Shown: positions 54,890-63,931, counted from the stretch's first letter. The stretch: 64,000 nt of DNA from Roseiarcus sp963721905 (GCA_963721905.1 CAVRMF010000021.1:186001-250000), one strand, 5' to 3'. Notes: generated by a model from the sequence alone, not told the origin. Program-made: numbers and translations.

Positions 54890-55705
54890 ATGTCCATGAC
54901 GCTCGCGAACATAGTCGTACATGTCGACTCCAGGCCCCGCACCGCCGCCCGCGTAGCGCTTGCTGTTCGCATCGCGGATCGGACAGGGGCTCGGTTGACG
55001 GGGCTGTTTGCGGAAAAAGCGGAGGCGCATGTCGTCGGAATGGTCGCGACCTGGCCGAGCCCGCATTATCTCGCGGCGGTCGAGAGCGCCCGAAACGCCT
55101 TCGCCGCCGCGACGGCGCCGCTCGGCGACCGCGCCGCTTTCATGGACACGAATCGCGGTAGCGACGCAGAGATTTCGCATCGCTTTGTCGCGATCGCGCG
55201 GATGTTCGATCTCGTCGTCCTCGGCCAGACGCAGGATGACGTCCCCGTGCCCGCGAAGCTGCCGGAGGAGACGATCCTCGAGACCGGACGTCCCGTGCTG
55301 GTCGTGCCCTACGTCGGGACCTACGCGGACGTCGGCAGTCGGCCGCTGTTCGCCTGGCGAGGCTCCAGAGGCTCGGCGCGCGCGATCTCCGACGCGATGC
55401 CCTTGCTCAAGAACGGCTGCGAGGGGCTCATCGTCGAGGTGGCGCGGAAGGGCGAGGAGCGCGACGAATTCGCCGACCTGCTCGTCGCCGATCTGGCGGC
55501 GCACAAGGTTACCGCGCGCTACCAACATTTCGTCGTCGATGAGATCTCTGTTATGGACACGCTCTTGAGCGCGGTCTCGGATCATGCCGCCGATCTCCTG
55601 ACGATCGGCGCATTCGATTCGGGCGCCAACATCTTGTTCGGCCACGGCGCCGGCACGCGCCACATCCTCGCGCATATGACCGCGCCGGTGCTGTTCTCGC
55701 ACTGA
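54890..55705 (+). CDS. Universal stress protein, UspA family
   Basis: A 271-residue tandem-type Usp. The first domain begins LANIVVHVDSRPRTAARVAL, AVRIADRTGARLTGLFAEKA, with DLVVLGQTQDD and RPVLVVPYVGTY. The second is weaker and ends LLTIGAFDSGANILFGHGAG then TRHILAHMTAPVLFSH, a G-2x-G-9x-G-type site near the end. Two ATGs at 54890 and 54896. Followed by the phosphatase/partner-switch cluster on the same strand. Confidence 0.85.
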   Translation: MSMTLANIVVHVDSRPRTAARVALAVRIADRTGARLTGLFAEKAEAHVVGMVATWPSPHYLAAVESARNAFAAATAPLGDRAAFMDTNRGSDAEISHRFVAIARMFDLVVLGQTQDDVPVPAKLPEETILETGRPVLVVPYVGTYADVGSRPLFAWRGSRGSARAISDAMPLLKNGCEGLIVEVARKGEERDEFADLLVADLAAHKVTARYQHFVVDEISVMDTLLSAVSDHAADLLTIGAFDSGANILFGHGAGTRHILAHMTAPVLFSH

Positions 55706-55800
55706 GCCCGGATCTAAAACCTGAGATTTCGTGGCGTCAGAGCCGCACGGGGCTTCGAGGCGGGTCGTCGCCGGTTGGCCTTTGTGTTAGGGCTTCCAGC

Positions 55801-56376
55801 ATGCAGACCCCCGGATTCTCGACACTGACCATTTGCGGCCTGGACGAACTCGACAGCCACAGCGCTCGTGGAGTGACCCACGTTCTGTCGATTCTCGACC
55901 CCGACTGGCCGGAGCCGGCGGCGTTCTCGACATTCGATCCGCATTGTCGCGCCACCTTCCGTTTTCACGACGCGATCGAGCCCGCTCCCGGCGTCGTGCT
56001 GCCTGAAAAGTCCGACGTCGAGGCGATCCTGGATTTCGGCCGCGACGCCGGAGACGACCTCAGCCACCTCCTGATCCATTGCCACATGGGCGTCTCACGC
56101 TCCGCCGCCGCGATGCTGATGATCCTGGCGCAGGCCCTTCCGCGCGAGACGGAAGACTCCATTGCCGACAAGCTGCTTGAGATCAGGCCGCAATCCTGGC
56201 CGAACTTCCGCATGATAGGCTTCGCCGACGAAATTCTTGACCGCGACGGCCAACTCGCCGCCGCGGTCGGCCGCATCTATGCCCGGCGCCTTTCGGCCCG
56301 CCCGGACCTTGGCGAGACGATGCGCCGCCTGAACCGTGAGAAAGAGGTCGAACTCGGTCTCGCCACAAAGGATTGA
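55801..56376 (+). CDS. Tyrosine/dual-specificity-type protein phosphatase
   Basis: A 191-residue protein with the Cys-phosphatase P-loop HCHMGVSRS (Cys94, Arg100), preceded by SHLLI. The helix SAAAMLMILAQAL follows, and an Asp-containing loop (RFHDAIEPAPG) upstream may hold the general acid. It acts on phosphotyrosine or other phospho-groups in the cytoplasm. It lies directly ahead of the anti-sigma antagonist/kinase/phosphatase set. Confidence 0.82.
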   Translation: MQTPGFSTLTICGLDELDSHSARGVTHVLSILDPDWPEPAAFSTFDPHCRATFRFHDAIEPAPGVVLPEKSDVEAILDFGRDAGDDLSHLLIHCHMGVSRSAAAMLMILAQALPRETEDSIADKLLEIRPQSWPNFRMIGFADEILDRDGQLAAAVGRIYARRLSARPDLGETMRRLNREKEVELGLATKD

Positions 56377-56561
56377 ATTGAAGCTACCGCGCCGAAAACG
56401 CTCCGGCGGGCGCATCGCTTATGTCGCAGTTCGGGCCCAGGCCGCTATTCGCAGCACAAAGCCGCCGGGAGCGCTGAAGCGACCTGTTGTCGCCAAACTG
56501 TCATCAAGCGCGCCTACTGGCGTGTGTAGCCTCAACGACCATACGCCGAGCGGTGCACGGG

Positions 56562-56930
56562 ATGAACATCAACGTTATTCAAGCCGATGGCGGGGTGACC
56601 CACGTTGTCCTCGACGGCCGTTTCGACATTGCGGGCGCTCAGGAGGCCGATCCTCGCTTCAGCGCTCTGGCGCAAGACAGCACAGCTCTGGTCGTCGATC
56701 TTGCCAAGGTTTCGTTCATCGCATCGCTCGGCGTGCGCACGCTCATGGTGAGCGCCAAGACGCTTATTCGCCGCGGCGCCGACATGGCGGTCTGCGGGGC
56801 CGGCGAAAACGTCGAAAAGGTGTTGCGCTCGACGGGCTTCGACGAGATCGTCCCTCTCTACCCCGACTTCGCCTCGGCCGCCGCCTGGCTCACAAGCCGT
56901 CAGGCGGAGTTCGCGAGCAAGAAACCATGA
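56562..56930 (+). CDS. STAS-domain anti-sigma factor antagonist
   Basis: A 122-residue STAS protein: GGVTHVVLDGRFDIAGAQEA, LVVDLAKVSFIASLGVRTLM and VCGAGENVEKVLRSTGFDEI. Ser55 in FIASLG is at the phosphorylation site known from SpoIIAA/RsbV. Its stop overlaps the start of an RsbW-like kinase (ATGA), and a SpoIIE phosphatase follows, giving a partner-switch set. ATG 56562 was chosen from homology. Confidence 0.9.
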   Translation: MNINVIQADGGVTHVVLDGRFDIAGAQEADPRFSALAQDSTALVVDLAKVSFIASLGVRTLMVSAKTLIRRGADMAVCGAGENVEKVLRSTGFDEIVPLYPDFASAAAWLTSRQAEFASKKP

Positions 56931-57382
56931 GTGCGCCCGGGCCACAGACCCGTTCACGCGACTTTCCCGGCACGATCGAGGCGGCGGCTGAGGCGGAGGC
57001 GTGGCTCATGAGCCAGTCCGGCGCCTTGGGCCTGCCGGAGGACACCGAATTTGCGCTCAACCTCTGCCTGGAGGAACTGTTCATCAACGCCGTTGAGCAC
57101 GGCCGCGCCAACCGGGCGACGATTTCCATCTGGGCCGAGACCGATGGCGTCCGGCTCGAGTTCGTCGACGACGGCGGGCCGTTCGATCCCGGCGGCGCGC
57201 CTGCCAAGCGGATCAGCGGACCGAGCGAAGATTTCGAGATCGGTGGCTTCGGCGCCGGGCTCTTGCAGAAATTCTCGCGTCGCATGAGCTATCGTCGCTC
57301 CGACGGCCGCAATCGCCTCCTGCTCGAATTCGGCGCCGACCGTACCGCCAACGCAATTCCCGAGACGCCGCTAACGACATGA
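56927..57382 (+). CDS. RsbW-like anti-sigma serine kinase (HATPase_c_2)
   Basis: A 151-residue GHKL-type ATPase. N box: LCLEELFINAVEHGRANRAT. G1 box: LEFVDDGGPFDPGGAP. G2 box: IGGFGAGLLQKFSRRMSYRR. Length and motif order are those of RsbW/SpoIIAB-type kinases that bind a sigma factor or other partner and phosphorylate the STAS protein. It starts within the STAS stop and its end overlaps the start of the SpoIIE gene (ATGA). No sigma factor gene is visible in the window. Confidence 0.9.
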   Translation: MSAPGPQTRSRDFPGTIEAAAEAEAWLMSQSGALGLPEDTEFALNLCLEELFINAVEHGRANRATISIWAETDGVRLEFVDDGGPFDPGGAPAKRISGPSEDFEIGGFGAGLLQKFSRRMSYRRSDGRNRLLLEFGADRTANAIPETPLTT

Positions 57383-58680
57383 TCGATCCATCGGAACTGC
57401 GCGCCGCCATACGGGCGACGAGCGCGTTCCGCGACCTCTCCGAAGCCAAGGTTTCGTTTCTGATCGAAGCGGGCGAACTGCAGACGTTCGAACCGGCCGC
57501 GATTCTCATGGTGCAGGGAGAGCCGAGCGACAGCGTCGTGCTGATCCTGACAGGCGAGGTGGTCGTCACTTCCGACAGCGCCCGCGGCGTCATCCCCGTT
57601 TCGACGATGCAGGCGCCTTGTCTTGTTGGCGAGACCGGCGCGCTGGCGCGATTACCGCGCTCAGCGACCGTGCGCGCGCGCACGGCCGTGACAGCCTTGC
57701 GTGTAGGACGCGCCGCGCTTGCCGAAGTCGCGCGCTCAACCCCGTCCATGCTCATCGACGTCATTGGCCGCATGGGCGATCGCCTGCGCAGGGTCAATGG
57801 CGCGATCGGCCTCTACACGCACGCGCTTGCTGCGCTCGAGCGTCACGAGTTCGACCCCGCTTTGCTCGAAGAGCTGCGCAACCCGATCCCGGACCTCGCC
57901 GATTTCGGGCAAACCTTCGGCCGCATGGCCGAGCAGATCATTTTGCGCCGCCAGCGGGACGACGAAATGGCGAGCGCGGCGGTCATTCAGCGCGCGCTTC
58001 TGCCCAGGGTCGCGGAATTCGCCGCCGAGACCGGCCTTGACGTGTCCGCGGCGATGACGCCGGCGCGCGACGTCGGCGGCGATTTCTTCGACCTTATCCG
58101 GCTCAACGACGGCCGCATTGCGTTCGGCGTCGGGGACGTCTGCGGCAAGGGCGTGCCGGCGGCGCTGTTCATGGGCATTACCAGGACGCTCATCCGCATT
58201 AACCTGCGGGAGACGCCCGACCTGCCCGCTGCGATCCTCAGGGCGAACGCCTATCTGACCAACAACAACGCCGCGGAGCTGTTTGCGACTCTGCTCTACG
58301 CCGCGTTCGACCCGCGTTCCGGCGAGGTCGAATACGTGAGTTGCGGCCATCTGCCGCCGCTCTTGCGTCGCGCCGGCGGCGCGGTCGAAATGCTGTCCGC
58401 CGGCGGCCTGCCGGTCGGCCTCTTCGACCAGCTGAAGCCCAGGGTGCGTCGCGCGGCGATGCGTCCGGGCGACCTCTTGTTTCTTTACACCGACGGCGTC
58501 ACCGAAGCGGTCGACGCCGAAGAGCGCGAGTTCGGAGAGGCGCGCCTTCTCGATCTCCTCGCCCGAAGCGAAGGCGCAAACGCGGCTGAATCGATCGCGC
58601 GGGTGAAGGCCGCGGTCAGCGAGTTCTCTCGCGGCGAGCCGCAATTCGACGACTTGACCTGCCTCGCGATCACGCGCTGA
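57379..58680 (+). CDS. Cyclic-nucleotide-binding SpoIIE/RsbU-type PP2C phosphatase
   Basis: A 433-residue protein. Residues 1-150 are a cNMP-binding fold (FEPAAILMVQGEPSDSVVLI, LTGEVVVTSD, LVGETGALARLPRSATVRAR). A helical linker (about 150-215) contains AVIQRALLPR. The SpoIIE/PP2C domain from about 220 has DVGGDFFDLI, FGVGDVCGKGVPAALFMGIT, YVSCGHLPPLLRR, LFLYTDGVTEA and DDLTCLAI with the metal Asp residues. It should dephosphorylate the STAS protein; the N-domain could put this under cAMP or cGMP control, although the Arg of the phosphate-binding cassette is not in the standard RxAxV context. Confidence 0.9.
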   Translation: MIDPSELRAAIRATSAFRDLSEAKVSFLIEAGELQTFEPAAILMVQGEPSDSVVLILTGEVVVTSDSARGVIPVSTMQAPCLVGETGALARLPRSATVRARTAVTALRVGRAALAEVARSTPSMLIDVIGRMGDRLRRVNGAIGLYTHALAALERHEFDPALLEELRNPIPDLADFGQTFGRMAEQIILRRQRDDEMASAAVIQRALLPRVAEFAAETGLDVSAAMTPARDVGGDFFDLIRLNDGRIAFGVGDVCGKGVPAALFMGITRTLIRINLRETPDLPAAILRANAYLTNNNAAELFATLLYAAFDPRSGEVEYVSCGHLPPLLRRAGGAVEMLSAGGLPVGLFDQLKPRVRRAAMRPGDLLFLYTDGVTEAVDAEEREFGEARLLDLLARSEGANAAESIARVKAAVSEFSRGEPQFDDLTCLAITR

Positions 58681-58708
58681 GCGAGCGGCGCGCCGGGTCA
58701 GCCGATCA

Positions 58709-58725
58709 TTCAACCAACCGGTTGA
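58709..58725. promoter_or_regulatory. ArsR-type operator 1
   Basis: TTCAACCAACCGGTTGA contains the perfect palindrome CAACCGGTTG (58715-58724). A related site with the same TCAACC/GGTTGA arms follows 24 bp later at the start codon. Confidence 0.65.
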
Positions 58726-58748
58726 CTTTCTCAAAGCTCACGCTTATA

Positions 58749-58766
58749 TTCAACCACATGGTTGAA
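58749..58766. promoter_or_regulatory. ArsR-type operator 2 over the start codon
   Basis: TTCAACCACATGGTTGAA: 8-bp arms TTCAACCA / TGGTTGAA around CA. The ATG of the arsR gene (58758) is inside it, so binding would block translation initiation DNA or the promoter just upstream. Autoregulation is inferred. Confidence 0.68.
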
Positions 58767-59126
58767 TTAGAGGCACCTCAGCTCGATTCCGTCTTCCATG
58801 CGCTTGGCGACGCCACGCGCCGGCGGATGCTTCGCCAGCTTGCCGGCGGCGAGCGTACTATAGGCCAGCTGGCGGAGCCCTTCGCAATCTCGCTTGCGGC
58901 CGCCTCGAAGCACATCAAGGCGCTGGAGAACGCGGGACTGATCCACCGCGAGGTGCGCGGCCGCACCCATCTCTGCCGCCTCGACCCTGAGCCGCTCGCC
59001 AGCGCACATGAGTGGCTGAACTTCTACGAGCGCTTCTGGACCAACCGTCTGGATGTGCTCGACCGCCTCCTCCGCGAGGAGGACGCGCGCAAATCCCCGA
59101 CCCCGGAAGCAGGAGACGACCGATGA
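58758..59126 (+). CDS. ArsR-family winged-helix regulator
   Basis: A 122-residue ArsR/SmtB-type regulator: LDSVFHALGDATRRRMLRQL, AGGERTIGQLAEPFAISLAA, ASKHIKALENAGLIHREVRG and RTHLCRLDPEPL. It lacks the CxC or ELCVCDL metal sites, so it belongs to the metal-independent group found before AHSA1/SRPBCC genes. Its stop overlaps the start of the AHSA1 gene. Two palindromes precede and overlap its start. Confidence 0.9.
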   Translation: MVELEAPQLDSVFHALGDATRRRMLRQLAGGERTIGQLAEPFAISLAAASKHIKALENAGLIHREVRGRTHLCRLDPEPLASAHEWLNFYERFWTNRLDVLDRLLREEDARKSPTPEAGDDR

Positions 59127-59668
59127 ACGAACTCGCGAACCTCGACGCCTATGGCGTGCTGACCGAACCTGCGACGCTCAAGATCCAGCGCCTTCTGCCC
59201 GGCCCCATCGAACGCGTCTGGGCCTATCTCACGGAGAGCGACCTGCGCCGCAAATGGCTGGCGGCAGGCGAGATGGAGATGAAGGTGGGCGCGCCGTTCG
59301 AGCTCGTCTGGCGAAACAACGAGCTTACCGATCCGCCTGGCCAGCGACCAGACGGTTTTGGCGAGGAGCACCGGATGCAGAGCCGGATCACCGAGCTCGA
59401 TCCGCCCCGGAAGCTCGCCATCGCGTGGGGCAGCACCGGCGGCGTCTCGTTCGAACTGGAGCCTGCGGGAGCCGCCAAGGTGCTGTTGACCGTGATCCAT
59501 CGCGGCGTGGCAGACCGCGCAACGCTGCTGAACGTCAGCGCCGGCTGGCACATGCATCTCGACATTCTGGTCGCGCGCGCGACCGGAAAGGAGCCGGAGC
59601 CCTTCTGGGACGGCTGGAGCCGCCTCAAGAAGGAATACGAGCGGCGAATACCCGCCGACAGGAACTGA
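59123..59668 (+). CDS. SRPBCC / AHSA1-domain protein
   Basis: A 181-residue START-like protein. ATLKIQRLLPGPIERVWAYL, TESDLRRKWLAAGEMEMKVG, APFELVWRNNELTDPPG and TVIHRGVADRATLLNVSAGW then HMHLDILVA are typical of Activator-of-Hsp90-ATPase-like (AHSA1) proteins regulated by an adjacent ArsR gene. Ligand unknown. The ATG overlaps the arsR stop (ATGA at 59123-59126). It leads into two DUF899 genes on the same strand. Confidence 0.88.
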   Translation: MNELANLDAYGVLTEPATLKIQRLLPGPIERVWAYLTESDLRRKWLAAGEMEMKVGAPFELVWRNNELTDPPGQRPDGFGEEHRMQSRITELDPPRKLAIAWGSTGGVSFELEPAGAAKVLLTVIHRGVADRATLLNVSAGWHMHLDILVARATGKEPEPFWDGWSRLKKEYERRIPADRN

Positions 59669-59716
59669 TCGCGCCGGTGCAACAGGCATGAGAACGAATA
59701 GGAACGGGAGTGACAC

Positions 59717-60520
59717 ATGGACAGGAAAAAAGCGGCAGACACGCAGCGCCAAAAAGGACTCGGAATCAACACACCTCCGATCGTTTCGCCGGAGGCCTGG
59801 ACGGCTGCACGCGAGCAGATGCTGGTGAAGGAAAAGGCCATGATGCGGGCCCGCGACGCGCTTTCCGCCGAACGCCGGCGGATGCCATGGATGGCCGTCG
59901 AGAAGGCGTACGAATTCGACGGGCCCCAGGGCAAGGTTAGTCTGCTCGACCTGTTCGAGGGTCGTCGGCAGTTGATCGTCTACCGCGCCTTCTTCGAGCC
60001 CGGCGTGCACGGCTGGCCGGAACATGCCTGCATTGGCTGCTCCCTGGGAGCCGACCAGGTCGCCCATCTGGCCCATTTGAACGCTCGCGACACCACGCTC
60101 GCCTACGCCTCGCGGGCGCCGCAGGCCGACATCGCGCGCCTGAAGGCGCGGATGGGCTGGAAGATCCCCTGGTACACCATCACCGATAGCTTCGATAAGG
60201 ACTTCGGCGTCGACGAATGGCACGGCCACAACGCCTTCATCCGCGACGGCGAGCGCGTGTTCCGCACCTACTTCATCAACAGCCGTGGCGACGAGGCGAT
60301 GGGCACCATCTGGAGCTACCTCGATATGACGGCGCTCGGGCGACAGGAGACGTGGGAGGACTCGCCGGAGGGCTATCCGCAGAGCCGACCCTACAAGTGG
60401 TGGAACTGGCACGAGAGTTACGTCCCCGCCGCCACGCCCGACCCGAAGTGGGTCGAGGTGTCCGACGCTGGAGAAGCCGCCTTCCGGAAGCGCGCCGCGG
60501 AGGTCCCAAAGCCTGTGTAG
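59717..60520 (+). CDS. DUF899 thioredoxin-like protein
   Basis: A 267-residue DUF899 protein: PPIVSPEAWTAAREQMLVKE, AMMRARDALSAERRRMPWMA, VEKAYEFDGPQGKVSLLDLF, EGRRQLIVYRAFFEPGVHGW and ACIGCSLGADQVAHL. GDEAMGTIWSYLDMTALGRQ is near the end. The family has a thioredoxin-like fold; CxxC here is Cys-Ile-Gly-Cys. Function unknown. An ArsR/AHSA1/DUF899 group is a recurrent set. Confidence 0.9.
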   Translation: MDRKKAADTQRQKGLGINTPPIVSPEAWTAAREQMLVKEKAMMRARDALSAERRRMPWMAVEKAYEFDGPQGKVSLLDLFEGRRQLIVYRAFFEPGVHGWPEHACIGCSLGADQVAHLAHLNARDTTLAYASRAPQADIARLKARMGWKIPWYTITDSFDKDFGVDEWHGHNAFIRDGERVFRTYFINSRGDEAMGTIWSYLDMTALGRQETWEDSPEGYPQSRPYKWWNWHESYVPAATPDPKWVEVSDAGEAAFRKRAAEVPKPV

Positions 60521-60534
60521 CAAGGGAGAGAAAG

Positions 60535-61285
60535 ATGGAAGACATCATGACAGATGAACTTGCCGCGCCCAAAGTCGTCGATCGAAGCACGTTCCAGGCC
60601 GAGCTGGACGCGTTGCGGGTTCGAGAGAAGGCCCAGACAAGGGAAGGCGACGCCATTGCGGCCGCCCGCCGACGGGCTCCCCATGGTCGAGGTCGACGGG
60701 GCGACACCGCTCGTTGGCGAACATGGGACGGTCACACTGCTGGATGCGTTTGAGGGACGCCGGCTGCTCATCGCCTACTACTTCATGTGGCACGCCGGCC
60801 AACCGGCGGCGGAGCAGTGCGAGGGGTGCACCTTGTATACATCCCAGGTCCGCGAGCTCAGCTTCATTCATGCCCGCGACGTCACCTACGCCACGTTCTG
60901 CCAGGGCCCCTATGAAGAGAGCGCCCGGTACTGCGACTTCATGGGCTGGGAGATGCCCTGGTACTCGGCCCCCCGGAGCTCGCTCGACGCGCTCCTGGTC
61001 GGACGCCGGGTGGGCATGATGCACATTGTTTGCTACCTGCGACAAGGATTCAAAGTCTTCGAGACATACTGGACGACAAGGCGCGGCGTCGAGGTGATGG
61101 GCAATAGCTACGCGTTGCTCGACTTGACCGTCTACGGGCGGCAGGAGAGGTGGGAGGACTCACCGGCCGGCTGGCCGCAACGGCCGAAAGGCGAGCACAA
61201 CTACCGTAACGACGGACGCCCCATCACCCAGTGGCCTCGCCTGAAGGCAGGGCATTCCGACGATCTGGGTATCGGCAGGCGCTGA
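60535..61285 (+). pseudogene. Second DUF899 protein, frameshifted
   Basis: ATG 60535 opens MEDIMTDELAAPKVVDRSTF and continues QAELDALRVREKAQTREGDA. At CGACGGGCTCC (G run 60674-60676) homology changes frame to LPMVEVDGATPLVGEHGTVT, LLDAFEGRRLLIAYYFMWHA and CEGCTLYTSQVRELSF. Removing one G would give a full DUF899 protein of about 249 residues. It follows the first DUF899 gene by 14 bp. As elsewhere in the window the break is at a short G run. Confidence 0.82.
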
Positions 61286-61424
61286 ACCGCGCCTGCCACG
61301 TCTTCGACCTTCCGGCCCGATCAGCACTGAATCAGTTTCCGGAGCGTGCTTCCGATGAACCGCGACCACGACAACCAAGCGTACCCAGTGCCTGGCGCCG
61401 CCGACTGGATATCGCTCGCAGCCG
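61286..61424. other. Gap between DUF899 gene and IS21 left end
   Basis: No gene recognised. The left flank of the IS ends in ...TCGCAGCCG. Confidence 0.4.
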
Positions 61425-61428
61425 TGCG

Positions 61429-61473
61429 GCGCGACAATCAGGATGAGAATCGCGCGACAATCAGGATGAGAAT
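61429..61473 (+). repeat. Tandem IS21 left-end transposase-binding repeats
   Basis: Two copies of a 22-bp unit beginning GCGCGACAATCAGGATGAGA, 23 bp apart, at the left terminus of the IS21-type element. Confidence 0.8.
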
Positions 61474-61487
61474 GCGCCGCCGCGGGG

Positions 61488-63125
61488 GTGACGAAGGAAG
61501 GGCGTAGCCCGACCGTAGAGATCCCCGCGGCGGCGGCGAGCGCCCAAGTGGCCTCGTCTGGCGGTCACGGCGGCTGGGTTAGGGATCGGGCTTCTCTTGT
61601 CGAGAGGACCGACTTCTTGCCCGGCCGACACGTCACCGATCGTCAGATGAGGCTATTCATGAACTTGTGTCGCAACCATTCGCCGGCGATTGCCGGCGCG
61701 AAAGCCGGATTCAGTAGGGCAACCGCCTACCGGTTCGAAACGGATCCCCGGTTTCCCAGCCAGAAGAAGGCGCGTCGAGAACGACGCCGAGCCGATCCGT
61801 TCGCCGATGTCTGGGACAATGAAGTCGTGCCGATGTTGAAGGCCGCGCCCGGACTGAGGCCGATCGCCGTCTTCGGAGAACTCTGCCGTCGGCATCCAGA
61901 CCTGGGCGCCGGAACGCGACGGACCCTCGAGCGCCGCATCCGGGCTTGGCGGGCGGTGAACGGCCCGGATCGGGAGGTGATCTTTCGTCAGGAGCATCCG
62001 CCGGGCCGAATGGGACTGTCGGACTTCACTGAAGTGGCCGATCTCGGCGTCACCGTCGCCGGCGAGCTGCTCGACTGCCGGCTTTATCACTTCCGCTTGC
62101 CCTTTTCCGGCTTCGAGCACGCCCATGTCGTGCTCGGCGGCGAAAGCTTTGTCGCGCTGGCGGAAGGGCTACAAAACGCCCTGTGGGCGCTGGGCGGCGT
62201 TCCCGAGCAACATCGCAGCGACAGCCTCTCGGCGGCCTTCCGTAATCTGGGCGCCGACGCCAAGGAGGATTTGACGAAGCGCTACGAAGCGTTCTGCGCC
62301 CATTACGGCATGACGCCGACCCGCAACAATCCGGGCGTCAGCCACGAGAACGGCTCGATCGAGAGCGCCCACGGCCATCTCAAGAGAGCGCTCGCGGACG
62401 CCCTGTTGCTGCGCGCCTCGCGAGACTTTGACGATCTCCCCGCATGGCGGGGGTTCGTCGACGACATCGTCGGCCGCGGCAACCTCCGCAACGCCAAGCG
62501 CATCGACCAGGAGCGGGCGGCGTTGAACAAGCTGCCGGTCCGCAAGACCGTCGACTACGAGGAGGTCAACGTCGACGTCACCAGCTCCAGCGCCTTCACG
62601 CTGCGCAAGGTGTTCTACTCGGTTCCCTCGCGACTGATCGGCCATCGGCTGCGGGTCCACCTTTATGACGATCGGCTGGAATGCTTCCAGGGCTCGACGC
62701 CCATCGTCACCTTGCGGCGTGGTCGGCCCCAGCCGAACGGCAAACATGGCCACGTCGTCGACTATCGCCACGTCATCCATTCCCTGCGCCGCAAGCCGAT
62801 GGCGCTGCTCAATCTGGTCTATCGCGATCAACTCTTCCCCCGCCGAGCCTTCGCCCTGGCGTTCGAGGCCTTGCTCGCCGGCCTCGGCGAGAGAGCCGCA
62901 TGTCGCACGATGGTCGGCCTTCTCGCGCTCGCCCACGAGCGCGCTTGCGAGGCGGAGCTCGCCCTCGCGTTGCAGGCTGCTCTCGACGACGGTGTCCTTC
63001 CCGATCTCGCTGCGCTGATCGAACGCTTCCGGCCGAAGGACGCAGCATTGCCTGTCGTCGTCGTCAGGCTGCCCTCCCTCGCCATCTACGATCAGATCGC
63101 GACAAGCGTTGGAGAAGCAGCATGA
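61488..63125 (+). CDS. istA: IS21-family transposase IstA
   Basis: A 545-residue DDE recombinase. N-terminal HTH region: RQMRLFMNLCRNHSPAIAGA, KAGFSRATAYRFETDPRFPS. The catalytic core has the first Asp in RMGLSDFTEVADLGVTVAGE, the second in EQHRSDSLSAAFRNLG and the Glu in VSHENGSIESAHGHLKRALA. The C-terminal beta part has FTLRKVFYSVPSRLIGHRLR. The GTG at 61488 is the earliest start; a start nearer 61647 is possible. Its TGA overlaps the istB ATG (ATGA), the IS21 arrangement. Confidence 0.9.
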   Translation: MTKEGRSPTVEIPAAAASAQVASSGGHGGWVRDRASLVERTDFLPGRHVTDRQMRLFMNLCRNHSPAIAGAKAGFSRATAYRFETDPRFPSQKKARRERRRADPFADVWDNEVVPMLKAAPGLRPIAVFGELCRRHPDLGAGTRRTLERRIRAWRAVNGPDREVIFRQEHPPGRMGLSDFTEVADLGVTVAGELLDCRLYHFRLPFSGFEHAHVVLGGESFVALAEGLQNALWALGGVPEQHRSDSLSAAFRNLGADAKEDLTKRYEAFCAHYGMTPTRNNPGVSHENGSIESAHGHLKRALADALLLRASRDFDDLPAWRGFVDDIVGRGNLRNAKRIDQERAALNKLPVRKTVDYEEVNVDVTSSSAFTLRKVFYSVPSRLIGHRLRVHLYDDRLECFQGSTPIVTLRRGRPQPNGKHGHVVDYRHVIHSLRRKPMALLNLVYRDQLFPRRAFALAFEALLAGLGERAACRTMVGLLALAHERACEAELALALQAALDDGVLPDLAALIERFRPKDAALPVVVVRLPSLAIYDQIATSVGEAA

Positions 63126-63931
63126 AGGCGACCGACAAGATCGACGCCGCTCGCATCGACCTGCTGCTGAGCGAGTTGCGACTGCCCGGCATCAAGCTGA
63201 TCTGGGCCGCCCTGGCGATGACAGCCGACAAAGAAGGCTGGGCCGCAGCCCGCTTCCTGGCCGCCCTCGCCGAACAGGAGATGGTGGAGCGAAACCGCCG
63301 TCGCTTCGAACGGCATCTGGAGGAAGCCCGATTGCCGCCGGGAAAGACCCTCGACACGTTCGACTTCACCGCTGTGCCAATGATCTCGAAGGCGCAGGTG
63401 CAAGCGCTCGCGGCCGGCGACGCCTGGCTCGAAAAGGGAGCCAATCTTTTGTGCTTCGGGCCGCCCGGCGCCGGGAAATCCCATCTCGCGGCGGCGCTCG
63501 GTTTGGCCTTGATCGAAAAGGGTTGGCGCGTTCTGTTCACCCGGACAACCGACCTTGTGCAAAAGCTTCAGATCGCACGCCGCGATCTCGCACTCGAAGC
63601 CGCGATCGCCAAACTCGACAAATATCATCTGCTGATCCTCGACGATCTCGCCTATGTCACCAAGGACCAGGCGGAGACGAGCGTTCTGTTCGAACTGATC
63701 AGCGCGCGATACGAGCGCCGATCCATGCTCATCACCGCCAACCAGCCCTTCGGCGAATGGGGAAGAATCTTTTCCGACCAAGCTATGACGCTCGCGGCCA
63801 TCGATCGCATCGTGCACCACGCCACGATCCTCGAAATGAACGTCGACAGCTATCGGCGAAAGGAAGCCGTCGACCAAGCACGCGGGGCGGGACGCCCGCC
63901 GACACGCGCGACAATCAAAGGATCACGCTGA
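63122..63931 (+). CDS. istB: IS21-family helper ATPase IstB
   Basis: A 269-residue AAA+ ATPase that regulates target choice of IstA. The N-domain is LLLSELRLPGIKLIWAALAM. Walker A GPPGAGKSH is near 113-121 and Walker B is in HLLILDDLAYVTKDQAETSV. The sensor region is RSMLITANQPFGEWGRIF, with VHHATILEMNVDSYRRKEA at the end. Start ATG 63122 overlaps istA. The stop lies inside the right-end palindrome. Confidence 0.93.
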   Translation: MKATDKIDAARIDLLLSELRLPGIKLIWAALAMTADKEGWAAARFLAALAEQEMVERNRRRFERHLEEARLPPGKTLDTFDFTAVPMISKAQVQALAAGDAWLEKGANLLCFGPPGAGKSHLAAALGLALIEKGWRVLFTRTTDLVQKLQIARRDLALEAAIAKLDKYHLLILDDLAYVTKDQAETSVLFELISARYERRSMLITANQPFGEWGRIFSDQAMTLAAIDRIVHHATILEMNVDSYRRKEAVDQARGAGRPPTRATIKGSR

